This document shows positions 28,854 to 38,091 of a stretch of 64,000 nucleotides of DNA, piece by piece. This DNA comes from Thalassospira sp. (GTDB lineage: Bacteria; Pseudomonadota; Alphaproteobacteria; Rhodospirillales; Thalassospiraceae), in contig NZ_JAUYHK010000022.1 in the NCBI RefSeq assembly GCF_030690045.1, forward strand, positions 1 to 64,000, in the 5' to 3' direction. A model generated the notes under the pieces. That model had not been told where the DNA came from and made no database searches. It worked only from the letters and a program-made list of their open reading frames with translations. The position numbers were made by a program, and so were the translations under genes. The first letter of the stretch is position 1; each line of letters begins with the position of its first letter.

Positions 28854-29717
28854 TTAACCTTTGACACCGCCAAAGGTGAGACCGGCGACAAGATGTTTTT
28901 GAACAACAAAGGTCAGTAACAGCGCCGGTACAATCATGATCACCGCCAGCGCACACATACCGCCCCAATTGATGGTAAATTCCGATGTGAAATCCAGAAG
29001 CCCGACCGGCAGGGTTTTTGAACCGGTGGATCGCGTCAACTGACTGGCCAGCGCAAATTCGTTCCAGCTGGTCAGAAAGGCAAAAATCGCCGCCGACGCC
29101 ACGCCCGATTTCGCCAGCGGAAATTCCACATGCCAAAAGGCCTGCCACGGCGTACAGCCGTCAATCTGTGCCGCCTGCCCCAGTTCTTCGGGGACCTGCC
29201 GGAAAAACCCGTCAATCAGCCAGATGGTAAAGGGCAGGTTCAACGCCACATAAATCAGGATCATGCCAAATTCGGTGTCGATAATGCCCAGTTTGGCATA
29301 AACGATAAACAGCGGCAGCGACAAGGCGATCCCGGGCACCGTCCGCGACAGCATGAATCCCAAAAACAGGGTATTTTTGCCGCGAAACCGATACCGGGCA
29401 AAGGCATACCCCCCGGCCATGCCGATAATGATGGCGATCAGGGTGCTGGTCGAGGCGATGATCATTGAATTCTGGAAATAATTCCAGACCGGTACCGCCC
29501 CCTGCCCCGGATCGGAACTGAAAATCGCCCGGTAATGATCCAGATTGATGTTTTCGGGAATCCACACTGCCGGTTTCGACAGGATTTCCACATTGGGCCG
29601 AAAGGACGACAACACAATCCACAGGCCGGGAATACAAATCAGGCTCATGGCGACAAAGGTGCCGACCCAACGCCCCCATTTCAGCAAAATCTTGCGGCTG
29701 GCATGCGATACCATCAT
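28854..29717 (-). CDS. carbohydrate ABC transporter permease (MalG type)
   Basis: 287-aa inner-membrane permease with six TM segments and the EAA loop: QVPEELGQAAQIDGCTPWQAFWHVEFPLAKSG. A strong GGAGGGG lies before the ATG at 29717. The start overlaps the stop of the MalF-type permease, giving translational coupling. It ends with LTFGGVKG, typical of MalG relatives. Confidence 0.9.
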   Translation of the reverse strand: MMVSHASRKILLKWGRWVGTFVAMSLICIPGLWIVLSSFRPNVEILSKPAVWIPENINLDHYRAIFSSDPGQGAVPVWNYFQNSMIIASTSTLIAIIIGMAGGYAFARYRFRGKNTLFLGFMLSRTVPGIALSLPLFIVYAKLGIIDTEFGMILIYVALNLPFTIWLIDGFFRQVPEELGQAAQIDGCTPWQAFWHVEFPLAKSGVASAAIFAFLTSWNEFALASQLTRSTGSKTLPVGLLDFTSEFTINWGGMCALAVIMIVPALLLTFVVQKHLVAGLTFGGVKG

Positions 29718-30607
29718 TGTGCCCCTCCCATATAGCGGCGCGCGGCCATCAGTTTGCGGAAAAAATACCAGGTAAAAAAGATCGACAGGAAAATCGAAAT
29801 ATAGGCCATGGCATTGGCCAGCCCCATATTGGCATCGACATAGCCGGTGCGCGAAATCAGGGTCCAAAGCAGTTCGGTGCGACGCGCCGGTCCCCCTGCC
29901 GTCATGATCTGCACAATGTCATAGGCCCGTGCGATATCCAGCGAGCGGATCGTCATGGCAATGAACATGAACGGCATCAGATAAGGCAGGGTAATATGGC
30001 GAAAGGTCTGCCAGACCGTGCAACCATCCACCTTGGCCGCCTCAATCGGATCCCGCGGGATCGCCATCAACCCGGCCAGAATCAAAATCGCAAAGATCGA
30101 GGTCGAAGACCAGATTTCCGCCGTCAGAATGGCAAAAAGCGCCAGATATTCATCCACCAGCCACGGGATAGCCTGCGCAATGCCAAGGCTTTGCAGGGCA
30201 TTGTTCACCAGCCCGATATTGTCATTAAACAGAAATTTGAACTGAAACCCGACCAGAATGGGCGAAAACATCATCGGAAACATCATGATGGTCCGCAAGG
30301 TGCGCTGCCCGGCAATCGCCCGGTTCACCAGCAAGGCCAGACCCAGCCCCAACATCATTTCAACATTCAGTGCAATCGTCAGAACCACAAAAGTCCGGCC
30401 GAAAGCCGCCCAGAAATAAACATCGGTAAACAGCCGTTCGTAATTGCGCAGGCCGATAAACCGGTAAAACGTATCGGGCCGCGTCAGTTTGAACGGGGTG
30501 AAACTGGTATAAAGCGACAACAGCAACGGCAACAGGATCACCGCAACGATGATGATCATCGCAGGCAGCAATAACAAAACGGGCGGGCTCAGGATTTTGC
30601 GTTTCAT
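29714..30607 (-). CDS. carbohydrate ABC transporter permease (MalF type)
   Basis: 297-aa permease with six TM segments and the EAA loop IPRDPIEAAKVDGCTVWQTFRHITLPYLMP. ATG 30607 is preferred over an in-frame TTG at 30616. It pairs with the overlapping MalG-type permease. A stable hairpin separates it from the binding-protein gene upstream, which may lower its expression relative to the binding protein. Confidence 0.88.
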   Translation of the reverse strand: MKRKILSPPVLLLLPAMIIIVAVILLPLLLSLYTSFTPFKLTRPDTFYRFIGLRNYERLFTDVYFWAAFGRTFVVLTIALNVEMMLGLGLALLVNRAIAGQRTLRTIMMFPMMFSPILVGFQFKFLFNDNIGLVNNALQSLGIAQAIPWLVDEYLALFAILTAEIWSSTSIFAILILAGLMAIPRDPIEAAKVDGCTVWQTFRHITLPYLMPFMFIAMTIRSLDIARAYDIVQIMTAGGPARRTELLWTLISRTGYVDANMGLANAMAYISIFLSIFFTWYFFRKLMAARRYMGGAQ

Positions 30608-30638
30608 GCGCGACAACCGGTGAAAATTTCAGGACATC

Positions 30639-30668
30639 GGTGATCAGTCCGCACCCGGACTGATCACC
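30639..30668 (-). terminator. intercistronic hairpin between binding protein and permease
   Basis: A perfect 13-bp stem (GGTGATCAGTCCG) with a 4-nt loop and no T-run. Hairpins at this place in sugar importer operons commonly stabilise the binding-protein message or act as partial terminators. The strand is given by operon direction. Confidence 0.55.
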
Positions 30669-30722
30669 CCATGATTCCGGCAGCCCGAGGGAGGGACAAG
30701 CCGCCAGAAAGCCGACTGTTGC

Positions 30723-32060
30723 CTAGTATCCGTAATCGGCCATCATATCGGCCACCCGTTCCGCCGCATCGTCCAGCGCCTGACTGGTGGATTTGTCGCC
30801 CAGAATGGCCGCCTGCAATTCCGGATAGATCAAATTCGTGCTTTCGACCCATTCCGGAAATTGCGGAACCGGAAAGGCATGCTGTGCGGCTTCCTGAAAT
30901 GCCGTCAAAACCTCGGAACGATAATCATCGCCGCTGTCATGAACAAAGGCGATCAGATCGGTCCAGACATCCTTTCGGGTCGGCAACGGCCCGTTTTTGG
31001 CCTCGATCAACTGGCTGTCATGACTGGTCAGGAACCAGACCAGCGAGGCGGCGGCCTCTTTGTTCGCACACCCTTCGGTGATCGAAAAACCATGTGCCCC
31101 GGACCAACCCGTACGTTTGCCAGATGATCCTTGCGGCTGGACAATCACGCCGACATCCCCGGCCACCCGTGATTCTTTCGGGTCGTTGAAATACCCGGCC
31201 CAACCCGGCCAATCCAGATTCAGCGCCACCGAACCGCTGGCAAAGCCGCTGCCCAGATCATCCCAGACATAGGATAAAACGCCAGACGGCACGGCCTTTG
31301 CCGCATACAGATCGACAAACAATTGCAGGGCACGCTGACCGGCTTCGGAATTAAAGGTCGGCTTCCAGTCGGCATCGAACATCGCCCCGCCTTCGGACAC
31401 CAGCAATTCATAGAACCGCCCGACGATGGCCTCTTCCTTGCCCGCATATTGGGTGCCATAAAAATTCGGCGGATCGGCAAAGAAAATCGCCTGATCCTTG
31501 AATTCCGCCCAGGTCGCAGGCGGCGCAAGATCATACCCATATTCCGCCTTGAAGGCTTCCTTGCGGGCATCGTCCTGATAAAGGCTTTTCTTGTAATACA
31601 GCGCACTGACGTCAAACTGCGCGCGCGGCAACATCACCAGATCCCCGTCCACCGTCGATGCACCGATCATTGCGGGCACAAAGGCATCAATCGTGTCCTT
31701 GGACAGATATTCCGCCAGATCGACATAAAGCCCGGTATATTGCGGGGCAAAACTGGTGTGGTTATAGCCGACACACCAGCCGGTCGAACCCGCCGCAATG
31801 TCGGATTTGATTTCCTTGTCGATTTCAAAATGGCTTTTCTTTGAAATGATATCGACCTTGCCGCCGGTTGCCTGTTCCCATTCGGTGATACGGGCATAAA
31901 GCGGTTCATACTGATTGCCGCCAATCAGTTTCGCCTGAAGGGTCACACCGGTAAAATCGCCCATAAGCTCGTCTGCGGCCAAAGCCGTTGCACTTGTTGC
32001 GCCCAGCACCAAAAGCCCAAGGGCCGATCCGGCGAGAAACGCCTTTCTATTGGTTTTCAT
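30723..32060 (-). CDS. sugar ABC transporter substrate-binding protein
   Basis: 445-aa family 1 extracellular solute-binding protein with an N-terminal export signal (MKTNRKAFLAGSALGLLVLG, cleavage near ALAA). The mature protein has the YEPLYARITEWEQATGGKVDI opening, KKSLYQDDARKEAF and WPGWAGYFNDP, typical of CUT1 binding proteins. First transport gene of the cluster, directly downstream of the lactonase gene. L-fucose or fucose-containing oligosaccharide is the inferred ligand. Confidence 0.9.
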   Translation of the reverse strand: MKTNRKAFLAGSALGLLVLGATSATALAADELMGDFTGVTLQAKLIGGNQYEPLYARITEWEQATGGKVDIISKKSHFEIDKEIKSDIAAGSTGWCVGYNHTSFAPQYTGLYVDLAEYLSKDTIDAFVPAMIGASTVDGDLVMLPRAQFDVSALYYKKSLYQDDARKEAFKAEYGYDLAPPATWAEFKDQAIFFADPPNFYGTQYAGKEEAIVGRFYELLVSEGGAMFDADWKPTFNSEAGQRALQLFVDLYAAKAVPSGVLSYVWDDLGSGFASGSVALNLDWPGWAGYFNDPKESRVAGDVGVIVQPQGSSGKRTGWSGAHGFSITEGCANKEAAASLVWFLTSHDSQLIEAKNGPLPTRKDVWTDLIAFVHDSGDDYRSEVLTAFQEAAQHAFPVPQFPEWVESTNLIYPELQAAILGDKSTSQALDDAAERVADMMADYGY

Positions 32061-32086
32061 GTACGTTGCCTCCTGATAATGCCGGT

Positions 32087-32968
32087 TTATCCGGCGTTTT
32101 TTGACATACGATAAAATTTTGCCGCCGTTGTTCCGGCGATCTTTGCACTGTCATCGGACCGAAGTCCGCCCAGCCAGCGATGGCTCATATCCGCCCATGC
32201 GGCATAATCCCCCGCCAGTTCCAGAACCGGCCAGTCACTGCCCCACATCAGGCGATCCGCGCCAAATACCCGCAGCAAATGGTCGAGATAAGGTTTCAGA
32301 TCATGCAATCCCGCCCCCGGCCCCGCTTCGGTCAAAAGGCCTGATATTTTGCAAGACACGCTGCCCAAAGGGGCGAATTCCGTCATCAAAGGTGCCCATG
32401 TGTCATAGCCATCCGGGCCGTGAATGCCATTGCGGATTTTCGGCTTTGCCCCGTGATCAATCACCACCCGCAAGTCCGGATAGCGCATCACCAACCGGTG
32501 CAAATTGGACAAATGCCGGGGATGGACCAGCGCATCAAATGCCAGATCAAGATCAATCAATGTCTGAAACACCGGGTCGAAGGCCGGGTTCAGCATCCAG
32601 TCAATATCGGCAATATCCTGGATCATCGGGCGCACTCCGACAAAAGTCGGGTTTTGCGCCCGGTTGCGCAGATGATCCACCGCATCGGATGCACCGAAAT
32701 CGATCCAGCCCACCACCCCGGCAATGAAATCATGCCGGGCGGCAAGGTCCAGCAAAAACGCGGTTTCCGCCACACTGGGGGCGGCCTGCACCACCACGGT
32801 CCGGGCAATGCCCTGTTGCGCCAGAATTTCCTGCAAATCACCGGGCATAAAATCGCGATACAGCGCCGTCAGATCAGGCGTCAACCAGCCATAATCACCG
32901 CGTGCCGGTTGCCAGAAATGCTGATGCGCATCAATCCAGCCCGCTGATTTTACGGTGCTCAAGGTCAT
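32087..32968 (-). CDS. L-fuconolactonase (amidohydrolase family)
   Basis: 293-aa amidohydrolase-fold lactonase (COG3618 type) opening L-fucono-lactone to L-fuconate. Visible metal and active-site elements are WIDAHQHFW near residue 12, FVGVRPMIQD, DALVHPRHL, VVIDHGAKP and MWGSDWPVLEL. Its start overlaps the end of the aldo-keto reductase gene by 4 bp, coupling dehydrogenation with lactone hydrolysis. Confidence 0.88.
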   Translation of the reverse strand: MTLSTVKSAGWIDAHQHFWQPARGDYGWLTPDLTALYRDFMPGDLQEILAQQGIARTVVVQAAPSVAETAFLLDLAARHDFIAGVVGWIDFGASDAVDHLRNRAQNPTFVGVRPMIQDIADIDWMLNPAFDPVFQTLIDLDLAFDALVHPRHLSNLHRLVMRYPDLRVVIDHGAKPKIRNGIHGPDGYDTWAPLMTEFAPLGSVSCKISGLLTEAGPGAGLHDLKPYLDHLLRVFGADRLMWGSDWPVLELAGDYAAWADMSHRWLGGLRSDDSAKIAGTTAAKFYRMSKNAG

Positions 32969-34002
32969 TGACCGCCCCCGATCCCGCCATCACCGGGCAC
33001 CGGCACATCAAAACGCAACAACCCGGCATCACGCAAATCGCGCCACAAAGCCGCCGGAATCGGCAAACCGGCCCACGCGGCGGCCTGCCGCACATGATCG
33101 GGCGATGCGGCACCGGGAATAACCGATACCACCGCCGGATGAGTCAGCGGGAATTGCAGGGCGGCCGCGGGCAAGGGTACGCCATGATCGCGGCAAATCG
33201 CCGCAATCGCGGCGGTCCGTTCCAGGATTGCAGGCGGCGCATCTTCATAATCATATTTGGCTCCCGGTTTCGGGCCGGTGACCAGAATACCGGAATTAAA
33301 CGCCCCGCCAATCACCACCGATGCCTTGCGCCGCACACATTCCGGCAAAAACTGTTCCTGCGCCTCCTGCTCCAGCAACGTATAACGCCCGGCCAGCAAA
33401 AACACATCCATGTCACAGGATTGCAGGGCCTCAAGGCACACCTGCCATTCATTGACACCAAGACCATAAGCCCCGATCACCCCGGCCTTTTTCAATTCGT
33501 CCAGCGCCCGCGCCCCGCCATCAATGGCATCACGCATCAATTTGCCATGCGCCGCATCGCCGTGGGTCAGACGGCCGATATCATGGATATAGGCAATATC
33601 AATCCGCCGCAGGCCCAACCGGTGCCAGCTATCCTCGACCGACCGCATCACCGCGTCATAGCTGTAATCAAAAACCTCGACAAACGGCAGGGCCTCGACA
33701 AACGGGCGATCCGTCGGAACCGGCCCGTCAATCCGTTGCAACAACCGACCGACCTTGGTGGACAGGATATAAGGCTCTGTCTGCGCCCGCAGGAAATCGC
33801 CCATGCGCCGTTCGCTCAGGCCATATCCATAACGCGGCGCCGTATCAAAATACCGGAACCCGCAATCCCATGCGGTTTGCAGGGTTTCCCCGGCCTGCGC
33901 ATCGGTGATCGGCTGGTACATATTGCCAATCGGCGCACCGCCAAACCCCAGAACCGACACCGCGATTCCCGTTGTTCCCACCTGACGCACCGGATAGGCC
34001 AT
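32965..34002 (-). CDS. aldo/keto reductase, probable L-fucose dehydrogenase
   Basis: 345-aa NAD(P)-dependent AKR of the D-threo-aldose 1-dehydrogenase (L-fucose dehydrogenase) type. The catalytic tetrad is visible: Asp in FDTAPRYGYG with its Tyr, Lys in LSTKVGR, and His in IAYIHDIG. GGGAG with 8-bp spacing favours the second ATG (34002) over one at 34008. First gene of the minus-strand fucose operon; it makes L-fucono-lactone for the overlapping lactonase. Other aldose substrates are possible. Confidence 0.87.
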   Translation of the reverse strand: MAYPVRQVGTTGIAVSVLGFGGAPIGNMYQPITDAQAGETLQTAWDCGFRYFDTAPRYGYGLSERRMGDFLRAQTEPYILSTKVGRLLQRIDGPVPTDRPFVEALPFVEVFDYSYDAVMRSVEDSWHRLGLRRIDIAYIHDIGRLTHGDAAHGKLMRDAIDGGARALDELKKAGVIGAYGLGVNEWQVCLEALQSCDMDVFLLAGRYTLLEQEAQEQFLPECVRRKASVVIGGAFNSGILVTGPKPGAKYDYEDAPPAILERTAAIAAICRDHGVPLPAAALQFPLTHPAVVSVIPGAASPDHVRQAAAWAGLPIPAALWRDLRDAGLLRFDVPVPGDGGIGGGQ

Positions 34003-34044
34003 AAACATTGCTCCCTGCCTGCACTCTGCGACAGCAGCAATGTT

Positions 34045-34070
34045 TCATATTTAAATCGTTATTTCAATAA
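34045..34070. promoter_or_regulatory. candidate IclR operator upstream of the fucose operon
   Basis: TTCATATTTAAAT followed by ATTTCAATAAAA lies 35-65 bp before the aldo/keto reductase start. It shares TCATATTTAAA with the site between iclR and the dehydratase gene. Confidence 0.4.
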
Positions 34071-34107
34071 AAAAGGGTTCTGCCTCTTTTCATTCCCGCA
34101 CAGCCGA

Positions 34108-34887
34108 TCAAAAACCGCCATGCGCCCCGGCCAGACGGCTGATTTCCGCCGCCGTTTCCGTCAGGAATGGCACCGTGTCGCGCACGCCATAGGGCGTGGA
34201 GGGTCCGCCAAGATACGGAATGGTCAGGCTGGCAAGGATTTCGCCGTCTTCACCCTGAAGAATCGGCGCACCAACATCGATAATGCCAACTGTTGCCGTA
34301 CTTTGCACCTCGACATGACCCCGCGCGCGAAACGCCTTCAGTTCATATTCCCAAACCTCGGGATTAAAGGCCGGGCCCAACCGTTCGGCGAAATATTCCA
34401 TCAGGGGGGCGCGACGTTCCGGCGACATCCAGGCCAGCAACACCTTGCCCGACCCAGAATCGGCAAGACTGCGCCGATAGCCGACCCGCACCGAAAACCC
34501 GATGGCACCGGGGCTTTCGACCCGGGCAATCACCACCATCTGATCGGAACTGGGCACCGCCAGATGGCACGATTGCCCAAGGCGTTCGGCCAGACGGCGC
34601 ATTTTGGGCAGGGCGGCTTCCAGCAAGGTTGATACCGGCGGCACCTGCATGCCCAGATCGAACAAATGATTGGTGATATGAAACTGTTCCGACCCTTCGC
34701 GCCGTTCCAGATATCCCTTTTGCTCCAACACCGACAACATCCGGAAAATCTCGTTCTTGGACCGGCCCAGCGATGTTGCAATCGCGCTCATGCTCATCGG
34801 GCGGCGTTCTGCGGCAAGGATTTCCAGAATTTCCAACCCCTTTTCAAGAGCCGGGGCCTTGTAGGTGCGCTTGTTATCTTCGGTCAT
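34108..34887 (-). CDS. IclR family transcriptional regulator
   Basis: 259-aa regulator. It has an N-terminal winged HTH (KGLEILEILAAERRPMSMS, then IATSLGRSKNEIFRMLSVLEQKGYLERR) and a C-terminal IclR effector domain with SCHLAVPSSDQMVVIARVESPG and the small-molecule pocket region. It lies between the two fucose transcription units, divergent from the dehydratase gene. It is the likely repressor or activator of both, sensing a pathway intermediate. Confidence 0.9.
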   Translation of the reverse strand: MTEDNKRTYKAPALEKGLEILEILAAERRPMSMSAIATSLGRSKNEIFRMLSVLEQKGYLERREGSEQFHITNHLFDLGMQVPPVSTLLEAALPKMRRLAERLGQSCHLAVPSSDQMVVIARVESPGAIGFSVRVGYRRSLADSGSGKVLLAWMSPERRAPLMEYFAERLGPAFNPEVWEYELKAFRARGHVEVQSTATVGIIDVGAPILQGEDGEILASLTIPYLGGPSTPYGVRDTVPFLTETAAEISRLAGAHGGF

Positions 34888-34956
34888 GACATACTCTTGC
34901 TGACGGGATGTTGCAGCTTTTCCGAAAAAAGCCCTCTTGCCAAGCTTCTTGATATC

Positions 34957-34989
34957 TCATATTTAAAATGAAGTTCCATTTATAAAATT
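34957..34989. promoter_or_regulatory. candidate IclR operator in divergent promoter
   Basis: Near-palindrome TCATATTTAAAATGA followed at once by a degenerate direct repeat TCCATTTATAAAAT, in the 118-bp divergent gap between iclR and the fuconate dehydratase. It resembles the site at 34045. Confidence 0.45.
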
Positions 34990-35005
34990 AAAGGGCATTT
35001 TGGCC

Positions 35006-36304
35006 ATGAACCCAGTAATCACCCGGCTTCGGGCAATTGATATCCGTTTCCCCACCTCCCGGCATCTGGATGGCTCGGACGCCATGAACAAGGACCCGGA
35101 TTATTCGGCGGCCTATGCCATCATCGAAACCGACATGCCGGGGCTGGAGGGGCATGGTCTGACATTTACCATCGGGCGCGGCAATGACATTTGTGTCGCC
35201 GCGATCAAGGCAATGTCGCATTTGCTGGTCGGCAAATCCCTGGCGGACCTGACCACCAATATGGGCGAAACCTGGCGGCATCTAACCGGCGACAGCCAGT
35301 TGCGCTGGCTCGGCCCGGACAAGGGCGTGATGCATCTGGCCACCGGGGCCGTGGTCAATGCCATCTGGGACATGTGGGGCAAGGCGGTGGGTAAACCGGT
35401 CTGGCGACTGGTTGCCGACATGTCGCCCGAACAATTTGTCGAGTGCATCGATTTTCGCTATCTGACCAATGCCCTCACCCGGGACGAGGCTTTGGCGATC
35501 CTCAAAAAGGCCGAACCGGGCAAACAGGCCCGCATCGCCGAAATGATGCAGGATGGCTATCCGGCCTATACCACCTCGGCGGGCTGGCTGGGTTATGACG
35601 ATGACAAACTGCGCCGCCTGTGTCAGGAGGCCATCGATGCAGGCTGGACCCACCTTAAAATGAAGGTCGGCGTCGATATTGCCGATGACAAACGCCGTTG
35701 CGCCATCGCCCGCGACGTCATCGGGCCGGACCGCAAATTGATGGTGGATGCCAATCAGAACTGGGAAGTCGGCGAGGCCATCGACTGGATGAAGGAACTG
35801 GCGCAATTTGATCCGTGGTTCATCGAAGAACCGACCAGCCCCGACGACATTCTGGGCCACAAGCAAATCCGCGATGCCATCGCCCCGATCCGGGTTGCCA
35901 CCGGCGAACATTGTCAGAACCGCATCATCTTCAAACAATTCCTTCAGGCTGACGCCATTGACGTTGTGCAGATCGACAGTTGCCGGGTCGGCGGGGTCAA
36001 TGAAATCATGGCGATCCTGCTAATGGCGGCAAAATTCAACAAACCTGTCTGCCCACATGCGGGTGGTGTCGGATTATGTGAATATGTCCAGCACCTGTCG
36101 ATGATTGATTATATCTGCGTCTCGGCAACGATGGAGGACCGGGTACTGGAATATGTCGATCACCTGCACGAGCATTTCGAGGAACCCTGCATCATCCGCA
36201 AGGGCCGCTATATCGCACCAACCGCGCCGGGTTTTTCGATCACCATCAAACCCGACAGCATCCGCGACCATACCTTCCCCACCGGGTCGGTCTGGCAGGA
36301 TTAA
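35006..36304 (+). CDS. L-fuconate dehydratase (enolase superfamily)
   Basis: 432-aa FucD-type dehydratase converting L-fuconate to 2-keto-3-deoxy-L-fuconate. The motifs match this subfamily: LKMKVG (Lys-x-Lys), metal ligands VDANQNW, FIEEPT and ATGEHCQNR, and the His base in CPHAGGVGLCEYVQHL. Length agrees with the family (about 430-440 aa). ATG 35006 is preferred to a TTG at 35000. Transcribed alone, divergently from iclR, and closed by a strong terminator. Confidence 0.92.
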   Translation: MNPVITRLRAIDIRFPTSRHLDGSDAMNKDPDYSAAYAIIETDMPGLEGHGLTFTIGRGNDICVAAIKAMSHLLVGKSLADLTTNMGETWRHLTGDSQLRWLGPDKGVMHLATGAVVNAIWDMWGKAVGKPVWRLVADMSPEQFVECIDFRYLTNALTRDEALAILKKAEPGKQARIAEMMQDGYPAYTTSAGWLGYDDDKLRRLCQEAIDAGWTHLKMKVGVDIADDKRRCAIARDVIGPDRKLMVDANQNWEVGEAIDWMKELAQFDPWFIEEPTSPDDILGHKQIRDAIAPIRVATGEHCQNRIIFKQFLQADAIDVVQIDSCRVGGVNEIMAILLMAAKFNKPVCPHAGGVGLCEYVQHLSMIDYICVSATMEDRVLEYVDHLHEHFEEPCIIRKGRYIAPTAPGFSITIKPDSIRDHTFPTGSVWQD

Positions 36305-36307
36305 AAT

Positions 36308-36346
36308 CATCGGGGCGGCGTTTCACATCGCCGCCCCGATATCGTT
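36308..36346. terminator. bidirectional intrinsic terminator
   Basis: ATCGGGGCGGCG pairs with CGCCGCCCCGAT, with T-rich sequence after it on the plus strand (ATCGTTTT). It lies between the convergent fuconate dehydratase and maiA genes. Confidence 0.8.
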
Positions 36347-36351
36347 TTGGA

Positions 36352-37008
36352 TCATCCCGGTTTGACCCGGTCCGGATGGGCCGCCTGAAAGGCCGGGATT
36401 GTTGCACAGGCCGCCGCAATTTCGCCGATCCGCGATAATCCCGTCACATCAACATGCCAGCGTTCCGCATTATAAAGCTGCGGGATCAGGCAAAAATCGG
36501 CCAGCGTCGGTGCATCGCCGCAACAAAATGCGCCGCGTACCGGGCCATCTTGCTGATCAAGCATGGTTTCAAATGCCCTCAGCCCGTCAAAAATAAACCG
36601 CACCATCCAGTCGTCCCGCACCGCCTCGCCGTCTTCGACCAGCGCCATCACATGCCGGACCACGGCCAGATTGCAGACCGGATGAATATCCATCGCAATC
36701 ACATGCGCCAAGGCCCGCACATGATGACGCAACACCGGATCGGCGGGCAAAAAACCGCAACCGGGCCGCGTGTCATTCAGATATTCAATGATCGCCACCG
36801 ACTGGGTCAAAAGATGACCATCGATTTCAAGCGCCGGGACAAATCCCTGAGGATTGCGGGCCAGATGACCGGGCGTGCGATGCTGCCCGGTCAAAAGATC
36901 CACCGGCACGGTCCGGTATTCCATGCCCAGCATATTAAGCGCAATCCGCACCCGATAGCTGGCCGAGGATCGCCAGTAATCATAAAAAACCGTGCTGCTG
37001 TTGCTCAT
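36352..37008 (-). CDS. maiA: maleylacetoacetate isomerase
   Basis: 218-aa glutathione-dependent zeta-class GST fold enzyme isomerising maleylacetoacetate to fumarylacetoacetate. The N-terminal active-site motif is SSASYRVRIAL (usually SSCSYRVRIAL; here Ala replaces Cys). It is followed by NPQGFVPALEIDG, the SQS-like TQSVAIIEYL, and the C-terminal DAPTLADFCLIPQLYNA. Last gene of the homogentisate operon, 8 bp after fahA. Confidence 0.93.
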   Translation of the reverse strand: MSNSSTVFYDYWRSSASYRVRIALNMLGMEYRTVPVDLLTGQHRTPGHLARNPQGFVPALEIDGHLLTQSVAIIEYLNDTRPGCGFLPADPVLRHHVRALAHVIAMDIHPVCNLAVVRHVMALVEDGEAVRDDWMVRFIFDGLRAFETMLDQQDGPVRGAFCCGDAPTLADFCLIPQLYNAERWHVDVTGLSRIGEIAAACATIPAFQAAHPDRVKPG

Positions 37009-37016
37009 GCGAAGTC

Positions 37017-38021
37017 TCAGGCCTTTTCGTATTTTTCAACCGTCTGTTCAATCGCCCCGAAAATCGAATGCCCGGTGGCATCTTTCATTTCAAGGCGCAC
37101 CATGTCGCCAAATTGCAAAAACGGTGTCACCGCAGCCCCGGTTTCGATGGTCTCGATCATGCGGACTTCGGCAAGGCAGGAATATCCCGCCCCGCCTTGC
37201 GATACCGGTTTCGCCCCGCCATTCGATACCGTTCCCGATCCAATGATGGTGCCCGCGCATAATGGTCGGGTTTTGGCAGCATGGGCAATCAGCTCGCCAA
37301 AATCAAAATGCATATCCACCCCGGCATTGGCCCGGCCAAAGGCCTGCCCGTTCACCCCGACCAAAAGCGGTAAATGCAATTTGCCGCCATCCCATGCCTC
37401 GCCCAGTTCGGCGGGGGTGACGGCCACCGGCGAAAAGGCCGATGACGGTTTGGACTGGAAAAAGCCAAATCCCTTGGCCAGTTCACCGGGCACCAGCCCG
37501 CGCAACGACACATCATTGACCAGCATCACCAGACGGATCGCCGCCCGTGCTTCGTCCACACCGGCCCCCATCGGCACATCGCCGACAATCACCGCCACCT
37601 CGCCTTCCAGATCGATGCCAAAATCTGCGTCCGCCACCCGTATCGGATCCCGCGGGCCGATAAAACAATCCGACCCGCCCTGATACATCAGGGGATCACT
37701 GCGGAAACTGTCGGGCATGTCAGCACCCCGCGCCTTGCGCACCAGTTCCACATGGGACAGATAAGCCGACCCGTCCGCCCATTGATAGGCACGCGGCAAG
37801 GGCGATGCCGCATCATGTTCATGAAACCGGATGGCCGGTTGAAACCCGGTTTCAAGGCCGCGGGCGACTTCTTCCAGTCGCGGGGCGATATGCGCCCAGT
37901 CATCAAGGGCGGCCTGAAGGGTGCGGGCAATATGGCCAACTTCGGAACAGCGGGTCAGATCCTTTGAAACCACGACAAGTTTCCCGTCGCGGGTCGAGTC
38001 TTTCAGCGTTGCCAGTTTCAT
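37017..38021 (-). CDS. fahA: fumarylacetoacetate hydrolase
   Basis: 334-aa hydrolase splitting fumarylacetoacetate into fumarate and acetoacetate. The metal and active-site elements are DLEGEVAVIVGDVPMG, LVNDVSLRGLVPGE, FFQSKPSSAFSPVAVTP and IIGSGTVSNGG. It is the shorter bacterial form rather than the ~420-aa eukaryotic type. AGGGG with 8-bp spacing favours ATG 38021 over ATG 38027. Lies between hmgA and maiA in one operon. Confidence 0.92.
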   Translation of the reverse strand: MKLATLKDSTRDGKLVVVSKDLTRCSEVGHIARTLQAALDDWAHIAPRLEEVARGLETGFQPAIRFHEHDAASPLPRAYQWADGSAYLSHVELVRKARGADMPDSFRSDPLMYQGGSDCFIGPRDPIRVADADFGIDLEGEVAVIVGDVPMGAGVDEARAAIRLVMLVNDVSLRGLVPGELAKGFGFFQSKPSSAFSPVAVTPAELGEAWDGGKLHLPLLVGVNGQAFGRANAGVDMHFDFGELIAHAAKTRPLCAGTIIGSGTVSNGGAKPVSQGGAGYSCLAEVRMIETIETGAAVTPFLQFGDMVRLEMKDATGHSIFGAIEQTVEKYEKA

Positions 38022-38091
38022 GAACATTTCCCCTGTGGGTCAGGACCTGTTGCGTGTGAAGGCGGCCTGCCCTGTTGTAACGCAGGCGCGA

